A DNA stretch of 64,000 nt from Allodiplogaster sudhausi. Lineage: Eukaryota; Nematoda; Chromadorea; Rhabditida; Diplogasteridae. The stretch lies in assembly GCA_945643635.1 (NCBI GenBank), contig CALZFC010000097.1, positions 919,501 to 983,500 on the forward strand, written 5' to 3'. The translations under genes and the position numbers were made by a program. The notes under the pieces were generated by a model, which saw nothing but the letters and a program-made list of their open reading frames with translations, did no database searches and was not told the DNA's origin. Below, piece by piece: positions 23,156 to 35,017 of this stretch. Position 1 is the first letter of the stretch; every line of letters starts with the position of its first letter.

Positions 23156-23941
23156 TTTGAATAATCAACAAGGTTTTACCGTTCTGAATTTTTTAATGTA
23201 TTTAATTTCTAATTATTGGTTGTTGCTATCGGTTTCATTAAAGTTATATTTTCGCTTAATTTTTGCATATTATTAAATAAAAGTGAATAAAGAACGGAGA
23301 TGCACGAAAGAAGTTTCCTCAAGTGCCTTTCGGCGGAATATCGATTGAGTTGGACTTCCAGCGGGGGCAGCGCATATGCGAAGTGCGCGCCGATGCGCTG
23401 GTACTGAACAGTTAAATGGCTGAGAAACATCTTAGACCTCGTGAATATCAGGCACACGATAGCTCATTCGATAGAGAATTTTCAGCTCTACAACTTAAAA
23501 TAGAAAACCCATGACATAATGCCATTTAAGCTAACGACGCTTCCTCAAAGTCTAGAGGCCGCTGAGGTCCTAAAAGTGAATATTTTCAAATTCTAATTGA
23601 GTAGCTTTTTAAAACAATATCTTGTCTATTTAATACCAAAATTTCACGAAAATAGCTTTATTTTGCGCGAAACAGCGAACGCGAATGTGCGGCCATCTCG
23701 GCAAGCCTCACCGGGCACTCACATTTAAAATCTCGCACAGCTCGCCGAAATGGCGTTTTTAGACTCCCGGACCCATTCCATTCGTTTCCCCGTGTTAAAA
23801 AGTACCTATAAACAGCTTTTAAGCGAAATCTAATTTTGCCGGGTCCCCGGCTCTTAAGCGTCCTTACGATTCTCTCGCAAATCGCGTCATATGTTCCCCA
23901 ACTCGACTGCGTGCCATTCGCTGCCGTCACCGCGTAGACTA

Positions 23942-23943
23942 CA

Positions 23944-23986
<43 letters not shown>
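23942..23986. repeat. (TA)n microsatellite
   Basis: About 20 TA units in the legumain copy B intron next to exon 8, near the break where homology to copy A is lost. Confidence 0.95.
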
Positions 23987-23987
<1 letters not shown>

Positions 23988-25179
23988 ATACATTATTAGA
24001 ATGAATATCGTATGAATATAAGTTGACGTAATGTCGCAAACGTGCATATCTCAGACTACATTATAGAGTTTAGAAAATATGCTCATCCATACTGTTGAGA
24101 TTGGATGGCAGCGAACGCTCGAACATCGATCCCGACTCACAGGCCTAGAAAATGGAGCCAAATTTAAAAATTATTTAATTGAAAAAAATTTTTTAATCAA
24201 AAAAATTTAAATAGATATATATTTGACATGCCAAATCGATTGACCTCGAGATAGAAGACGAGCTGGCCAAATCGGACACAAGAGCTTGGTTCAGTTCCTT
24301 CGTCGTCACCTAAGCGTTCCAAATTAATAGGAGCCAAAACTCAGAATTAAATTAGCACCTTTCTGATTGACACAAGTGAAAGAGGGTATGTTATTTTAGG
24401 AGATACGATCACAATTATAAGAAACACTCAAATAGATTACGGTTGAGTTTCACGCTCCTTTATAAAGCTGATTGTGAGCCACCGAATGGAATGCGCCATG
24501 TTTCAAATTGTGGCATCCTTTTCTGAAGGCCTCTCGCTTGTTCGTACTGTCAAGTTGCTTAGAAATGCGTGAATAGCTCTGCTAACCATGCCTTCCGGGA
24601 AGGCGATCATGCCGGTCGCTCCGTGATCAGTAAAGTAGATGAAGACGCGATCTTTCGGACCACTAAAGACAATCACTTTCCTTATTTATAGTTTATCTTC
24701 GTTTGATTTGAAAAGTAATTCAGGATAAATGTAGTTTATGACAATATGTTCGCAATTAACGGACGTTTAAGCAAATGTGTAACCTCTTCAGGATTCGTCC
24801 GTTTCCGCCGACGATCCCCGATGCATTCCCCTTGATCAAATTGAGGAAGTTCTGAGGCGTGACGTCACCTTCACGATAGTCAATCTTTAGACCGGCATAC
24901 ACATCCTTTTTCATGGAAGGATGGTTGAAGAGCTTGCCCGGGTACGGATTCCTTAATCAGAGAAGCATTTTATTTATATAGTAACAACATTAATAAATGT
25001 TTCTTATGTTTTTGACATGTTTTTTTTTTGGAATCACATAAATGTACAGTGGCTTACTCCGTGTGGTTGGCAACGTCGTCGTACATCATGACGATGATAT
25101 TCTCTGCCTTGACGTCATGCTCGAGTAGCAGGTGATAGGCATGGGCGACGTCGGCCTGTGGAGGGGGGTATTCAAGGGT

Positions 25180-25212
25180 GATATTCGGGGGGGGGGGGGG
25201 GGGGAGGGGGTG
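25180..25212. repeat. Poly-G tract in copy B intron 2
   Basis: A long G run (GGGGGGGG with single A interruptions) beside exon 3 of legumain copy B. The matching intron in copy A has a shorter G-rich stretch at 12166-12187. Confidence 0.9.
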
Positions 25213-25899
25213 TTCAAGGGGGCATTTAACCGAGCACTTGACTCGATGTGGGCACAACAAGCGCGTTTTTATGACTTCTCCAAGAAGAGCTAACTGTGGT
25301 GGTTGAAATATTGATCATAACTAGTAGCATCGTGGCTTCAGCGATAGAGCTGGAGGAGTGTTTCAAAGAGGACGAGAAAACGAGAACGCTCACCTGATGC
25401 CGATAGTTCCAAAATCCATTCGAGCCGGCCACAAGGAGCGCAAAGATATCGCCGTCGGGCGCGTCGTCCTTGTATTGCTTTTCACTTAAAGGAGGCAAAA
25501 ACTCACACTTGAATTGGGCGCCTTTTCCCTAATACAACAGCGATAATGCGTGCCGTTTTATACAGAAACGACTATAATGGTCAGGAAAATTCAAAAAGAT
25601 TACAGATGAATTTCGTGTTCCTTAAAGTATAAGAACATTTGAACCGAGAGAGCGTTCGAAAGTTGCGTATTGATTAGCAAACAACTTTGAACTCGGGGAC
25701 AATTGAAAATGGAAGAGAGACCCGAAACAAAAATGAAACTGATAATGCGGAGCTCAGCGGCAGCGGAAGTAGCCTCGCCGTCGCGGTGGCCGCCACGAAA
25801 AGAGTGAGAATCGTCTTTTGTAACATTTATAATGTCTTAAATAGAAGTATTCTAGGGACAATTATAAATTCACATAAGTAAAACAAGGACAACAATAAA

Positions 25900-26166
25900 C
25901 TTCTAGCGGAACAAACGCGGTGGGTTAAGAATGATGAAAATGTTAATTTAAACAGAAACGTTAGTCATGAAGAAGTGAGAAAAGGATTGAAAAGAAGGTG
26001 AGACGGAATACGTTTGGCTAGTAATTCCTATCAGACAATACGTCAGAAAAGTTCTCTTATTCTTTCACATACATCATGCTTTTCCGCCGTTTATTGGAAC
26101 ACTCATGAATTTTTCGAAATGGTATTAGCCAGATTTGAATCACTCGGCTATTGAAATGCCTGAATT

Positions 26167-26205
<39 letters not shown>

Positions 26206-27244
26206 GAATACAATGCATTGTTGCTTATGAAAAGCAATCACGGTGAAAGCGCTTAAAAAAAATTGGCAATAGCATGAAAGAACTTTTAGATGATGCTACG
26301 AATAATAGTTATTTTTCGCATCAGAAATGCTGAAAAATAACTATTATTCGTAAGCAAAAGTATTGAGATCGAAGAAGGAAAAGCAGAAGAGTGGCTGAGC
26401 ACTTTCTTGACTGGCGAATCTTATCAGAGGAAGAACAGCCAGCCAGTCCCTGGCAGTGTCCATCACTCAGCTGCTCACACTTTATCTTCGATTCTCCGCC
26501 TCCCCCTTCGTTTTTGCCTCTCGCTCTCTGACACTCTCACTACCCTCTGCACTTTCTCCTCTCATCCTTTGGCCTTCTCTTCAATTCTATTTTGTTCGCT
26601 TGCTCTCCATTCTCTCACCCGTCTCCCTTGCTATCAGTCTTCCGGCTGATCTCAGCCTGCCTGGATTCCTTCTTTCTGCTGATAAGCACGTTCTTGTGAA
26701 CATGAAACGGCGGAAACGAGAAGAAGTGATGACCTCTCCCTATCAGTTGATCAGATGACAGAGATTGCACAAAAGTATATTGAAATTGGTTACATTTCTC
26801 TTCGATAATGTCTAAATGGGATGAGTTGATGAATCATCTTTGCTTTAAATGTAATTGCTGTATATTACAGCGAATTTTGCTATTCTAGAGTTTTTGTTCC
26901 ATATTAAACAATGCATGTCTACTATTTAAATATGAAGTTTAATACGAAACATACACACTACATATAATAGCAATGCAGCATATGTACATAAATGTTGCTT
27001 CATGCGGCTGCAAAAGGAAGTCGAATCTCGCTATGTGCAAAAACAAAATGCATATAATTATTCTAGGACTCAAGAAAGACACTTATCTATTCTAACTCGC
27101 CGCGGCCTTATTAAATTATTAGTTTCGTCCTCCTCGCTTTCTGTGCCTCGAAGCTTCCAACTTCTGCGCCATCTTTGCACTGTCTGAAGTCTGCTTGATG
27201 CTCCGCCCCTTAAGCCCATCTCTGCTGCAAGCTTCATCTGGCTC

Positions 27245-27290
<46 letters not shown>

Positions 27291-27700
27291 ACTCTATCTT
27301 CCTCTCTCTCTCTTTCACTCTCTCTCTTTCTCTGCCTACTCGCCTTCCCCCTCAGTCTTCCCCCTTTCACGTGAAGTTTCAAAGTCTCCTTTCTTCGTTC
27401 TCTGCCAAGGTGGATGCGAACTCGGCAAGAAACGGCAGATGCGCCGAGTCTTCAGGAGCAGTGGCAACTCTTTCGGCCTTTCTGTCCACTCACTCTGCCT
27501 CTGGCTCGTAATCCTTGTCCATGGTATGACTTTGTGATCGTCTAAAAATTTTTAATAATTAATTAGATATTATGTTGCCATTAATGTACACCTTTATATA
27601 TTTTTGACTACAATGTGTTATGTTTATTTGTTTACTAATATTAAATAGACTTGTAAATGTCATTTTAAAAAGTAAAATACAATAAAATTTATAAAATTTA
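25900..27700. other. Stretch without a supported gene
   Basis: Contains GA at 26166-26205, a CT-rich tract at 26500-26640 and CT at 27240-27340. The missing 5' exons of the DUF704x-like gene should lie here, but no signal-peptide exon could be fixed. Confidence 0.4.
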
Positions 27701-27709
27701 TGCCTTTAG

Positions 27710-28714
27710 CTCCGCCATCCGAAGGCTGCGCAGAGCCTTTCCTCGGCGAGTGGATCGGAATAGCCAGCAGTGGCGAGCAGCGACAAGAAATTGTCACTAA
27801 TGGCACCTTTCTTCTCCTTGGCAGTTGTCAAAGGGCAAAGGCAGCCGAGCTGTTGCTGAAGAGGAGCACGTCAGTGACAGAGAGAGAGAGAGAGAGAGAG
27901 AGTGTGTGTGAGAGAGGGAGTTAGAGAAAGAGAGATGGCAGAGAGAGAAATAGAGAGAGAGAGAGAGAGAGAGGGTGAGAGAGAGAGGGACTAAGAGAAA
28001 GAGAGAGAGGCAGAGAGAGAAATAGAGAGAGAGAAACAGAGAGAGGGTGAGAGCACGAGAGGAAGAGACCGAGAGAGAAAGAGAGACAAAGAAAGACATG
28101 AATTTGCTCGCAGAGGTCCCAATAAATGAAATTTTTCCTGTAACGCCTCTCTCGCTATTTATACACTATTAATCAGGCAAACTGACTATATTGAAACGTT
28201 CAGAAATAGAAGAAGGATGAGAGAAGAACTGGAATGACACATTAGATGTTGTTGTTGTGCTGTCTTCTACCTTGAGTGGATAAACAAGAAAGTATCTTCT
28301 TTATCCACTCTATGACTAAAGAACAGAGCATCTTATGGCTTACTCGCCCAGAACCTAACAAAAGTAGAGGTCATTACTTTTTAATGAGCTTTCTCGTTTT
28401 TTTTTTGCTCGTGTGAGTGACTCCCTCTCCACTCATCTCAGTCACTCTCACTCTCTCTCTCTCTCTCTCTCTGTCATTCAGTGTCTTCCAATTGTCCTTT
28501 ATCTTCCAACCCACTTGCTCCCCAATATTCCCTTCTCTTTCAGCAGCCTCGGAGACTGCTTCCGCTGTGTCGTCCTCTTTCCAGTGCACGACAATGTTCT
28601 CCAATACAAAGCGAGTATGTTCTAATTTATTTATATATTCATGTGTAGTGCTAAATTACGTCCCCATGCATGTCTCTTTTAAATCTTTCTCTCTCGCTCT
28701 CTCCGCTCTCTCCC

Positions 28715-28756
<42 letters not shown>

Positions 28757-28991
28757 ATTAGCCTCGGTCCTCTTGTTCTTTAGCTGCCTTAGTCTTACTG
28801 GAAATCGGCTGCTCTTCCAGTGTGCAGTGAAACTCAATTCAAAGCCATGCTCCGTCTCTTATTCTGCGTATCCTCAGTGCTATTCCTTTTCGTGTTTAAA
28901 TCCCTGGAGACTAGCGGAGAGAAGTAAACTGACAGCCAAGCCTGAATTGGAATCGCCTTCTCTGCCCCTCTTTTATGGCACGTTTTCCATT

Positions 28992-29027
<36 letters not shown>

Positions 29028-30305
29028 ATCCCATTTGTTGTCTTACATTTTCTCTCTCTGTCTCCTGCCAGCACGCTCCACTCTCATCATCTCTCTCCCA
29101 AATCCCTTCCTTTCAGCTGTTGTTTTCAACATCCCTTTCATGCTTTCCTTCCATCTGCCAACAATTATTTTCAGTCAACGGTGCTTTTTGTCAGGTCGTC
29201 GCAATGAATGTCAATCATTGCACCTCAATCGCTCTATGAATTCTCCTAACCATTAGAGAAAAATGGAGCATTGGCAAACATTAAAAAAAACATACGAAAT
29301 TTTTTACTAAATAAAAACAAATTAAAATTTATTATTAACAAATTAAGTATGATAATGCATATACAAATGTATGTATGTATTAAGATTACGGGTAAAATAA
29401 TGAAAAAAGTTAATTTAAAATGTTATGATTTGATAATTTTCCAGGCGACTGCATGCGAGTCTCAGAGTGGCCTTGTCGCCAGCGAATTCGGCCTGATGCA
29501 ATGCTCCATTCGCTGTTTCGTGGTCAGTCTCGTCATGTTTGCAGGAGATAATCATCATTTATACAGATCAGCCAGTCACTCAATGTGTCAGCTCCTTCTT
29601 ATCTCGGCCACTAGCCATCATTGCCACCCCCTCCCCCCCAGATTGCTATCTCTCCAACCCCCTCCCCCGTTCGTATAGACTGCTAAATGCAAGCATGGCT
29701 GCCAGATGAGCAGCACAGAAGGTCGCGTCAACTTTCCTAAGCTGTACGCGTTGACGCACGTCATTCATTTGTGGCTCGTTCTCTCTGTCTCTCTGTCTCT
29801 CTCTCTCTCTCTGTGTCTCATCCCTGTCATCCCTTTCATCCCTCTCTCACTCTCTCTCCTGTTCTCTCCTACATCTCTCTATCTTACCCCTGTAATCTCT
29901 CTCTCTCTCTTCTCTCCCCCCCCCACCCCTCACCGCTGCCCAATCTTCATCGATGTCACCCTTCCTCCATCCTTCCCTATCCCACTATTTTTCACAATCT
30001 CTCTCTCTCACTCTCTCGCACTTGCACATTCCAATTAATTGTCTGGGGAATAAGATCGCGTCCAAGAAGCGGTTCGTCCGGAAAGGCATAAGAAGCGCCG
30101 GCGAAGAGAGCATCTCTCTCTCTCTGTCTCTCTCTCTCTCAATCGGTCACTTTCTTCTGTCATTCTCTCTGTCTCTCTCTTTAGCATCTCCTATCTCTCT
30201 AGTAACCTCTCTGAACGAGACGTTCTCTATATTTATCTTTCTCTATCACTTTCACTCTCCCTCTCTCGTTCTCTCTCTTTCTTTCCTCTCTCTCCTCACC
30301 TCTCT

Positions 30306-30350
<45 letters not shown>

Positions 30351-32102
30351 GACTCTCCCTGTTATGATCCTATCCCCTGCGCTGCTCATCGACTCGTCCA
30401 TGTCATCACATCATTTGGCATGTCCAACTCCTCTCTGCAAAGCGGCAATTACCCCGCTCGTTTTGTGCATGTTTCTGATGAGAGAGAGATGCTTCGCCGG
30501 CTACGGTTCACTTCAAGCGGAAAAGATGAGGGCATCTGCATATCATGTCTCTCTCGTCTCTCTCTCCTCTCTTCCTCTCTCTTCTCTCACTGCTCTATTC
30601 CTCTCTCTCTTGTCTCTCTGCTCTCTCACTATACCTCCCCTCTATCTCTATCTGCTACCGTTTAATATTCTCAGTGTTTGAATATATTCAGCAAGGACAG
30701 CAAAAATATATCGGGATTAAAGCGAGAAAGCATAGAGTAAGAAGATGGAATTTTTGTTAGCAACGGGATAGAATCCCTCTTTCCGTATGTTTCACCTTCA
30801 TGGATTAAAGTAGTCATTCTAATCCCACTCTCCTCAGCCACTGCGTCGGCGATCGCGTGCCCGCTGCCATCTCCACTCGCGTTCACCTACACAACACCCT
30901 CCGGCAGATGCACTTCCCGCGTATCTCGCGCACATCTCTGTGGAGGAGAGCAGAACAGCAGCCGCCTCTCGCTCGCCTTCCAGGCTTGCCCCGAGGCACC
31001 CCAGCTACCGGCTCAAGGTCATTATTTTCGATTCTTTTTTCGATTATTTTCCCGATTCATTTCAGATTTTTTTTCTGATTCATTTCCGCTTCTTTTCTGA
31101 TTCGTTTCAAAATCCGCCGAAAAACCTCTGAATTACGACGTAAACATATAAACTTAGAATACTCATTACTCTTACTTAATACTCGCTAGCCCATTTCACA
31201 TCCGGACCCGTCAGTCATCCACACAAAAAACATTGTTTGATATATCAAACAATTTCATACAAACAATTTGTTTCTTATCTGCGCCAAAACAATGCTGTTC
31301 CATATAGCCAACAATCATTGTTTATTGCGCGATTGTTTGGCATATCAAACAATTTGTTTCAACGAAATTGTTTGACATACCAAACAATCACAGCGCAGCC
31401 GTGTTGGCTCCGCCCCTTTCTGCTTGCGCACCCATTTTTCATTCAATTTTATCTCAAACACGACCCACAAACTAGCCAGTTAATCGTCTTTTGCAGCTAT
31501 TATTGCGGTTTTCGCTATAAAACAGTTTGAACTGTAGGTAAATCATGAGAACAAAAGCTGCAAAAGTTGAAAAACTGGCTAACCTGGTTTGTAGAGAAGT
31601 GTTGGCGCGTCGTCGTTGTATCTGGAATTATAATTAGAATTTTGCTCCCGACCGTACCCGAATCACCACCCCGCGCACCCACCCAAGCGACGATTCTCTC
31701 TCAATCCTACATTTTTCTACAGAAAAAGGCGATTCTTTTGAGCTATTTAATATTGTATAAAAGTAAGTCTGAACGATTTCCGCACTCGAGGTCTGAGGAA
31801 TAAAATATGCCCGTTTTTGTGTTTCTTTTGAGAAAATCATTTAGAGGGAGCCCATAAGTTGCGTCTCTCTCTATCCTACATTGTTCTACAGAAAAAGGCG
31901 ATTCTTTTGAGCTATTTAATGTTGTATAAAAGTAATTCTGAACCTCATCCGAGGTCTGAGAACATATATGTGAACACTGTTCGTGATGTCATGAGTTGGC
32001 CGTGTTCCTCGCTCTTGTGCGCAAACTTGTAAGTGTAAGAACAACGCTCAACGTGAATTTTACACATCTCTCTGTAACAGTCGTTTCTGAGATTTGTTAG
32101 TT

Positions 32103-32148
<46 letters not shown>

Positions 32149-32204
32149 GAGAGAGAGAGAGATAGGGAGAGAGAAGGAGAGAGGGAGCGAGGGAGCGAAA
32201 CACC

Positions 32205-32237
<33 letters not shown>

Positions 32238-35017
32238 TACCATATTGATTGATAATTGAGCGCAGAAACGACTGCGTGTGAGATTTGTGAGTTTTTGTGT
32301 TTCTTTTAATGTGAACGCTATAAAGAGACGGAAAGGTCACTCTCTCTCTCTCTATGTCATTACATTCTACACAGAAAGGTGGTTCTAGTGAGGTACAGAG
32401 AGACACGAATAAGTAAAGTTGAGCGGTTTGATTACACGCACAAATGTGAGGGATCCAACTTTTGCAACACGGCCAATTCCTGGTTCACTTATAAAGAGAA
32501 AGAGAATATGTTGACTAATGGTACCCAATTGAACGGCGTACTGTCGGTTTTTATGAAAAATAAAACGGGCAAAACATGTTGGGAAAATATTGGCCACATA
32601 TGGGTTTGAACCCTTGTGTCGCTGCTCGACGTTGCCTAACTCGACAGATCGGACGTGATCGCTACTTCGCCATCGCGGCTGCGCTGCTGTTGTTTGATAT
32701 ATCAAACAATTTCCATGAAACAATCCAAACAATTGCCTGGAAAATGGATAGCGTGCAAATCGGTAAAACAAATTGTTTGATATGCCAAACAATTTTTTTG
32801 AAACAATTGTTATTTCAAACAATTCATAAAACAATCGTGCACCAAACAATGTTGTTTCAAACAATTTTTTTTTGTGTGTCCAAAAGGCAGAACAGACAAG
32901 TCCCCTACAAGGCGTCCTGTACTCATAATTTGTATCGCGGCCCATTGCCTGCAGCTGGCAGGCAACCTCGAAGAAATCGAGAGATAGAAACGGGGAACCT
33001 TTTCGTGTTGTCTTAACTTGAAATTATTTCAGAAGAATTTTATGTTCTCTATTACAAAAAATTTCACTGTCCTCACTAACAGAAACTTTATGTGCTTTTT
33101 ATCATGGTGTGAACCATAAAAAATGAAATGGGACAAATCCGAGAGAAAAAAAAAGAAAAAAATTCAAATATAAGTGACACCTGCCTAGACATGGAGCTGG
33201 AGTGCATCGGCAGCTGGCGGCCAGCGACCGCGGCCGTCTCAGCCGAGTCGCCTCTTCTCGTGGCCGCCCGAGTTCGCCACGGAGATGGACTGCGGCCCTT
33301 GCTACAGTGCATTGTCAGTGTCCAGGGACCCTAGACTAGAGCTCATCTTTCAGCCATGAAACTTCTTGATCAAAGTCACGTCGGCAATTTCAAATAAAAA
33401 AAGCATTTTAATTTACATACATACAATTTACCATCTTCATCCTCAGGTGATCGTTGGCAGCAGCATTGGCATCGGAGCAGACACGTCGGATTGTGCGACG
33501 CTCTCGTTGTCTGCGCCCTCCACCGTGCATACACTGCTTCGCTTCCGGCATGGTTTGTTTTCTCTCCATCCCTCTCTCTCTCTCTGTCTCTGTCTCTTAC
33601 TCTCTCATCTCTCTCGCCCTCTTTCTCTCGTTTTCTTCCTCTCTCTCTAACTCCCGCTCTCCCTCCATAGAGCGCCTGTGCTATTACTCCCCTTTCTGCA
33701 CCTCCAGACCTCGACGCCGATGCCCAGTGCGACATGCCCAGCTTTCTCTGGCGGAAGCAACGGGCGTGGTTGTCGTTCGGCGACAGCGGCGCAGTTCACA
33801 TCTTCGAGAAAGGCACTTGAGCATTCGTCATCTCATTCAGGCATTGAATTCCACACTATTAAGATCGTTGGGAAAGCGATGGCTCGACTTCTACTTGCAT
33901 TCGACGCGAAGCAGATCTCGCACGCTCTCAGATCATGCTCATCCATCGTGTGGAGGGATGCAGAAGGGCGTTTCAATGCGTTAAGGTAATAACCATCACC
34001 AGAATCAACGGAATTAAGGAACAAACATTTAAGCTGCATCGCCAACGCGCAACCGTTGTGCACATTTGGAAGAGTGCGCTGTTCGCTGAGCCGGTCCAGG
34101 ACTGCGGCGCTGTTGATATGCAAGCCGTCGACAGCATCATTCCAAGGCACAGCCGGGTAGGGGAACGGCTGTCTCTTTTCTGCTTCCCTTTCATTCTCTT
34201 TATTCCATTTAATTCATTGGAACAAAAACAGTGCCGTATTTTCGCAGAGCGACTGCCCTCATCGTGGCCACTACTTCGCTGGTGGCTGCCCGGCCGAACC
34301 AGCTCTTTCTCTCGGCTGTGCCACTCCATGGTTGGCAGCGCTCGCATCAGGTGACTGTCCACACGACCTCGATGAAGAGAACGAAGGTTAAACCAAGGAA
34401 ATACTTTTTATATCCCAATTGTAAGCAAACAGTGTGAAATCCCTCAGACCCTAGACCTCGTCGTCTCTAGTAACTCTTCGTCGAATGACTCGTTCAAGCA
34501 TTTTGGCTACACTTGTATTTTGGGGGAAATTTTTTTTACCAAATTCCCGCTAATTTTACTAGAACAAAATTAAGATCAACTCGTCTGCGCCGCTCATTGG
34601 AGTGAGGGCGAGCACACGTTCATGCTGCTGCAGAGCGTTCAATCGGAACATCTACTCTGCTATGTAGGTTCAAATATGGACACCAACATTTCTCGCATAT
34701 ACAATAAATTTATATCATTTCATTGCGCCCTCTTTTCCACTACATTCGCCATATCCGTCCAGGTGCTCACTCCGGCCGAGCTGGGTGTCCTTCTCCGCCG
34801 GATCCCTCCGGGAGTCGCCTGCTCCTCAGTCTCCCTCTCTTCCGCCTCCTCCTCTCTCGCCCTTCTGCCCTCGTCAGGCTGCACCAGTGACTCCTCTCTC
34901 CTTCCTTCCCTCTCTTCTATCTCCACCTCTCTACTAACGTCCTTCTACAAATCATCATCCTCCAAAGCTACTGGAATGATTGCAGTTGTAGTAGAACTCG
35001 TTATTTTGATGATTTAA
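27710..35017 (+). CDS. Secreted/membrane Cys-rich protein of the DUF7042/7043/7044/7045 group (5' end missing)
   Basis: Function unknown; family named from memory, found in arthropods and nematodes. Exons with matching phases: 27710-27869 (CAEPFLGEWIG), 28544-28614 (GDCFRCVVLFPVHDNVLQYK), 29445-29522 (RPDAMLHSLFR), 30838-31017 (FTYTTPSGRCTSRVS, then LAFQACPEAP), 33189-33313 (ELECIGSWRPAT), 33447-33552, 33708-33812 (CDMPSFLWRKQRAWLSFGDS), 33864-34156 (MLIHRVEGCRRAFQCVK, RATVVHIWKSALFAE), 34248-34350 (SDCPHRGHYFAGGCPAEPAL), 34575-34663 (AAHWSEGEHTFMLLQSVQ) and 34763-35017. The family's order of Cys motifs is kept throughout (RC.VV...N.LQYK; FTY...G.C.S; L.FQACP; EL.C...W; GC...FQC). The end is Ser-rich then hydrophobic (MIAVVVELVILMI), consistent with a GPI or membrane anchor. 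One intron (33813-33863) appears to be GC-AG. The start lies upstream and was not found. Confidence 0.8.
27880..30360. repeat. CT/GA microsatellites in the DUF704x-like introns
   Basis: GA at about 27880-28090 begins a few bases after the exon 1 donor. CT at about 28440-28475 lies before the next acceptor of the same intron. Further CT tracts lie at 28680-28755, 29000-29035, 29780-30030 and 30110-30360. Ser/Leu-repeat frames here are artefacts. Confidence 0.9.
31221..32879. mobile_element. TIR element built of 20-bp palindromes
   Basis: Imperfect inverted termini of about 180-200 bp (31221-31401 and 32677-32879). They start near ACACAAAAAA and end inward at CACAGCGCAGCCG. Each arm is a cluster of palindromes of the form TTGTTTGATATATCAAACAA; that exact sequence occurs at 31233-31252 and again at about 32692. 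The middle holds two copies of a roughly 95-bp direct repeat (about 31700-31798 and 31872-31962), GA tracts (32108-32236), and a tRNA T-arm-like GGGTTTGAACCC near 32599. No clear target duplication and no coding gene. It occupies an intron of the DUF704x-like gene. Confidence 0.7.

Larger units (their letters stand above)
23658..25826 (-). pseudogene. Legumain-family peptidase, copy B, truncated with a foreign tail
   Basis: Exons 25826-25750 (MLQKTILTLFVAATATA), 25494-25394, 25155-25058, 24951-24784, 24662-24587 (FIYFTDHGATGMIAFPEGM), 24309-24245, 24144-24093 ([17 protein letters not shown]) and 23938-23658 parallel copy A exons 1-8. Three defects are seen. The exon 1 donor reads AT where copy A has GT. 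Exon 6 shows the same internal frame conflict as copy A. In exon 8 the match stops after VTAANGTQSSWGTY, where unrelated repeat-like sequence supplies about 70 residues before a stop. The four C-terminal prodomain exons are absent. Catalytic His and Cys remain. A (TA)n tract lies directly at the exon 8 acceptor. Confidence 0.85.

Noticed and set aside
31221..32879. Idea that this was two separate simple repeats
   Set aside because: The two ends are inverted copies including the inner CAGCGCAGCCG border, so a single TIR element is the better reading.
33986..34018. A 33-bp intron (GTAATA...TTAAG) inside the DUF704x-like exon
   Set aside because: Too short for splicing and the frame is open through it; treated as coding.
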